From positions 181,606 through 245,605 of the forward strand of contig REDI01000043.1 in the NCBI GenBank assembly GCA_007693595.1: a stretch of DNA of 64,000 nt. The letters are read 5' to 3'. The DNA is from Deltaproteobacteria bacterium. Its GTDB lineage: Bacteria; Myxococcota_A; UBA796; GCA-2862545. The position numbers were made by a program, and so were the translations under genes. Under the pieces are notes generated by a model. It did no database searches. It was given only the letters and a program-made list of their open reading frames with translations, and was not told the DNA's origin. Of this stretch, positions 62,542-64,000 are shown piece by piece (position 1 is the stretch's first letter; the number at the start of each line of letters is the position of its first letter).

Positions 62542-62969
62542 TGGGACAGGGCCTCCTGGCCCTGTTCACGACCTTGCTCGGGGCGATGTTGATCCCGCTC
62601 GCCCTGGCCTCGGGTACGGCGTGGCTCCTTCTCCCAGGGCACCTCGTGTTCTCGATACTCTGCTGCCTGGGGCCTATCCTGGCCGCGCTCGGCGGTCGGT
62701 CGTGGCGCGCGCGGACCTATGGACTGGGCTACCTCGCCTTGTCCATCGCGCTGGTGATCGCGCTCGCGATCGGCTCCGAGGTGCGAGAGGGCTCGTGGTA
62801 CTGGATTCTACCTTGGGCCGGGGGCCTGCTGTGGGCTTGGATCCCCCCCGTCATCGCCACGGGCAGCGCTTGGGTCGCCGACCTTCGTCGCGCTCAGCGC
62901 ACGGCATCGGTGGTGTCGCGACGGCGTAAGGCACGCCGTCGGGCGTCGGGGCAGGTCGCCGGACCCTAG
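62541..62969 (+). CDS. small integral membrane protein
   Basis: 142 residues with four likely membrane helices (LLALFTTLLGAMLIPLALA, LVFSILCCLGPILAAL, YLALSIALVIALAIG, WILPWAGGLLWAWIPPVIA) and a strongly basic cytoplasmic tail (RRRKARRRASG). No family recognised. Coupled to the SH3-like gene by a one-base overlap, suggesting a secreted/membrane pair. Confidence 0.55.
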   Translation: MGQGLLALFTTLLGAMLIPLALASGTAWLLLPGHLVFSILCCLGPILAALGGRSWRARTYGLGYLALSIALVIALAIGSEVREGSWYWILPWAGGLLWAWIPPVIATGSAWVADLRRAQRTASVVSRRRKARRRASGQVAGP

Positions 62970-62987
62970 CGCGTGCGTAGCTCGCGT

Positions 62988-63917
62988 TCAGCCCGCACTT
63001 CGCGGCCGAAAGGGGATGATCTCGGCTCCCTCTGTGGACTCTTGCGCGGGCTCATCGACCCGCCGAGGCAGATCATAGGGCTGAGATCGGCTCAATACGA
63101 TGGGGGTAAGTGGCTCCTCTTGAGGGGCGACGTGGACCTTCACCCCGCGGCGACCGGCGCGGTGCAAGGCTTCGTCGCACGCGCGTCGGGCCAGGTCGGG
63201 GGTGTTGTTGTGCTGTGAGAGGTGCGCCAGCACGACGTGGCGCAGCCTACGACTCATGCGGGCAGCCTCGGCGAGCAGGTCGGCGGCCTGGGCGTTGGAG
63301 AGGTGTCCGTGGTTGCCGCGCACGCGCTGCTTGACCTGCCAGGGATGTGGACCCTCCAAGAGCATCTGCACGTCGTGGTTGAACTCGATCACGGCGACGT
63401 CGAGGCTGGCGAGCTGCTGGGTGATCAACCTGGTAGAGGTTCCGAAGTCCGTGAGAACGCCCGCCCGGGAAGCGCCGCTCGCCACGGTGAAGCTGACCGG
63501 GTCTAAGGTGTCGTGAGGAACAGATATCGGCTCGATGCGGAGGCCCCCTACGGACAAGGGGCTTCCTGGGACGATGGGGCGGATCCGCTGGGGTCTACAA
63601 CGGGAAGGGAGCCCTTGAGCTGTGCCCACGGACATATAGAAGGGGACCTGCGGCTCTTCGGCACCGGACTTCTTGAGCAGGTGGCGCTCGAGGATGGCGG
63701 CGGAGGCACAGTGATCGCTGTGCTCATGGGTGATCAGGACTGCGTCGAGGGGCGCGTCGCCCAGCCCGACCGCCTGGAGGCGACGAGCGATTTGCCTCGT
63801 GGACAGCCCGCAGTCGATCAGGACGCCGGTGACGCCGTCGGTCATGTAGGTGGCGTTACCGCGGGATCCCGAGCCGAGCGGGACCACGGTAAGGTCGTGG
63901 TGGAAGAGGGTTTTCAT
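62988..63917 (-). CDS. MBL-fold metallo-hydrolase, YycJ/WalJ-like
   Basis: 309 residues. VVPLGSGSRGNATYMTDG and VLIDCGLSTRQIARRL are the YycJ-type opening, and ITHEHSDHCAS is the metal-binding HxHxDH motif; later ligands PHDTLDPV and FNHDVQML are present. NHGHLSNAQAADLL is the family's nuclease-like segment. YycJ/WalJ proteins are linked to DNA metabolism and cell-wall regulation in Firmicutes; here no WalRK genes are nearby. A C-terminal extension of about 40 residues is unlike the short family members. Convergent with the membrane-protein gene. Confidence 0.85.
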   Translation of the reverse strand: MKTLFHHDLTVVPLGSGSRGNATYMTDGVTGVLIDCGLSTRQIARRLQAVGLGDAPLDAVLITHEHSDHCASAAILERHLLKKSGAEEPQVPFYMSVGTAQGLPSRCRPQRIRPIVPGSPLSVGGLRIEPISVPHDTLDPVSFTVASGASRAGVLTDFGTSTRLITQQLASLDVAVIEFNHDVQMLLEGPHPWQVKQRVRGNHGHLSNAQAADLLAEAARMSRRLRHVVLAHLSQHNNTPDLARRACDEALHRAGRRGVKVHVAPQEEPLTPIVLSRSQPYDLPRRVDEPAQESTEGAEIIPFRPRSAG

Positions 63918-64000
63918 GGGAGCCTTGGGGGAGGCGAGGGGGGCCGAGGCCTAGGGGGAGGGGAGGGGGGCGGAGGGCTAGGGGGAGGGGAGGGAGGTCG
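63918..64000. repeat. G-rich direct repeats at window end
   Basis: The last 83 bases are almost purely G and A on the plus strand, with many runs of three to six G. The unit CTAGGGGGAGGGGAGGG occurs at 63951-63967 and again at 63978-63994 (27-base period). It lies just upstream of the YycJ-like gene, so it could fold as G-quadruplexes on the template or coding side of its promoter. The repeat may continue beyond the window. Confidence 0.7.

Noticed and set aside
1..64000. CRISPR arrays, insertion sequences, integrases, prophage genes
   Set aside because: No regularly spaced repeats, transposase motifs or phage genes were seen anywhere in the window.

Overview
The window is a gene-dense, high-GC bacterial chromosome segment (about 54 protein genes, no rRNA, tRNA, CRISPR array or insertion sequence seen). 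It most resembles a Myxococcota (myxobacteria-like, former Deltaproteobacteria) chromosome. The evidence is a protein ending in a classical MYXO-CTERM sorting tail (GGCSC, hydrophobic segment, RRR; gene at 49816-50853), many secreted lipoproteins and beta-propeller proteins, Ser/Thr-kinase-like membrane proteins, a tandem pair of ArsA/Get3-type ATPases, and frequent GTG/TTG starts. The species cannot be named from the sequence alone. No gene for a recognisable DNA-binding transcription regulator was found in the whole window.

Layout. 1-1248: tail of a Cys-rich gene and a beta-propeller lipoprotein. 1327-3437 (minus): two coupled ArsA-family ATPases. 3631-12682 (minus): recC-recB-recD, a complete RecBCD helicase-nuclease operon with ATGA overlaps. 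12923-14188: propeller lipoprotein. 14281-18581 (minus): transmembrane pseudokinase, lipoprotein and a geranylgeranyl-reductase-like flavoprotein. 18773-20194: leucyl aminopeptidase. 20297-27269: mixed small housekeeping and envelope genes (SDR-like protein, DUF2062, DCC thiol protein, VOC, msrA, two lipoproteins, archaeal-type asd). 27365-28000: DUF2058 protein.

28025-39723 (minus) is the most striking region. It holds ten tightly packed genes led by a large transmembrane pseudokinase, followed by a secreted carboxypeptidase-regulatory-like protein, a TPR-like lipoprotein, a complete peptide/nickel-type ABC importer (binding protein, two permeases, two ATPases), a TPR/outer-membrane-barrel protein and a TolB-like propeller. 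It looks like one transcription unit linking a catalytically dead kinase domain to peptide uptake and the envelope.

39886-43914 (plus): lipoprotein, purH, purD and a TrmN6-like methyltransferase. 43945-47170 (minus): CAP-domain protein, PEGA-like membrane protein, coiled-coil lipoprotein, and a DUF2064 glycosyltransferase. 47258-49822 (plus): cysE-cysK cysteine synthesis pair plus a Trp-rich protein. 49816-50853: the MYXO-CTERM protein. 50956-54324 (plus): MaoC hydratase, mutL and miaA (the last two coupled). 54329-59044 (minus): a fully overlapping four-gene cassette of a small gluconate-dehydrogenase-subunit-3-like protein, a PAPS sulfotransferase, a class III aminotransferase and a GMC flavoprotein oxidoreductase. 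It is a plausible uncharacterised pathway for a sulfated and/or aminated small molecule. 59188-60111: lipoprotein. 60497-62969 (plus): a stand-alone murG, an unrecognised helical protein, an SH3-like secreted protein and a membrane protein. 62988-63917 (minus): a YycJ-type metallo-hydrolase, followed by a G-rich repeat at the window end.

Best candidates for an undescribed system: (1) the pseudokinase-ABC-envelope operon at 28025-39723 together with its smaller architectural twin at 15531-18581; (2) the sulfotransferase/aminotransferase/GMC cassette; (3) the ArsA pair whose two P-loops deviate in complementary ways.
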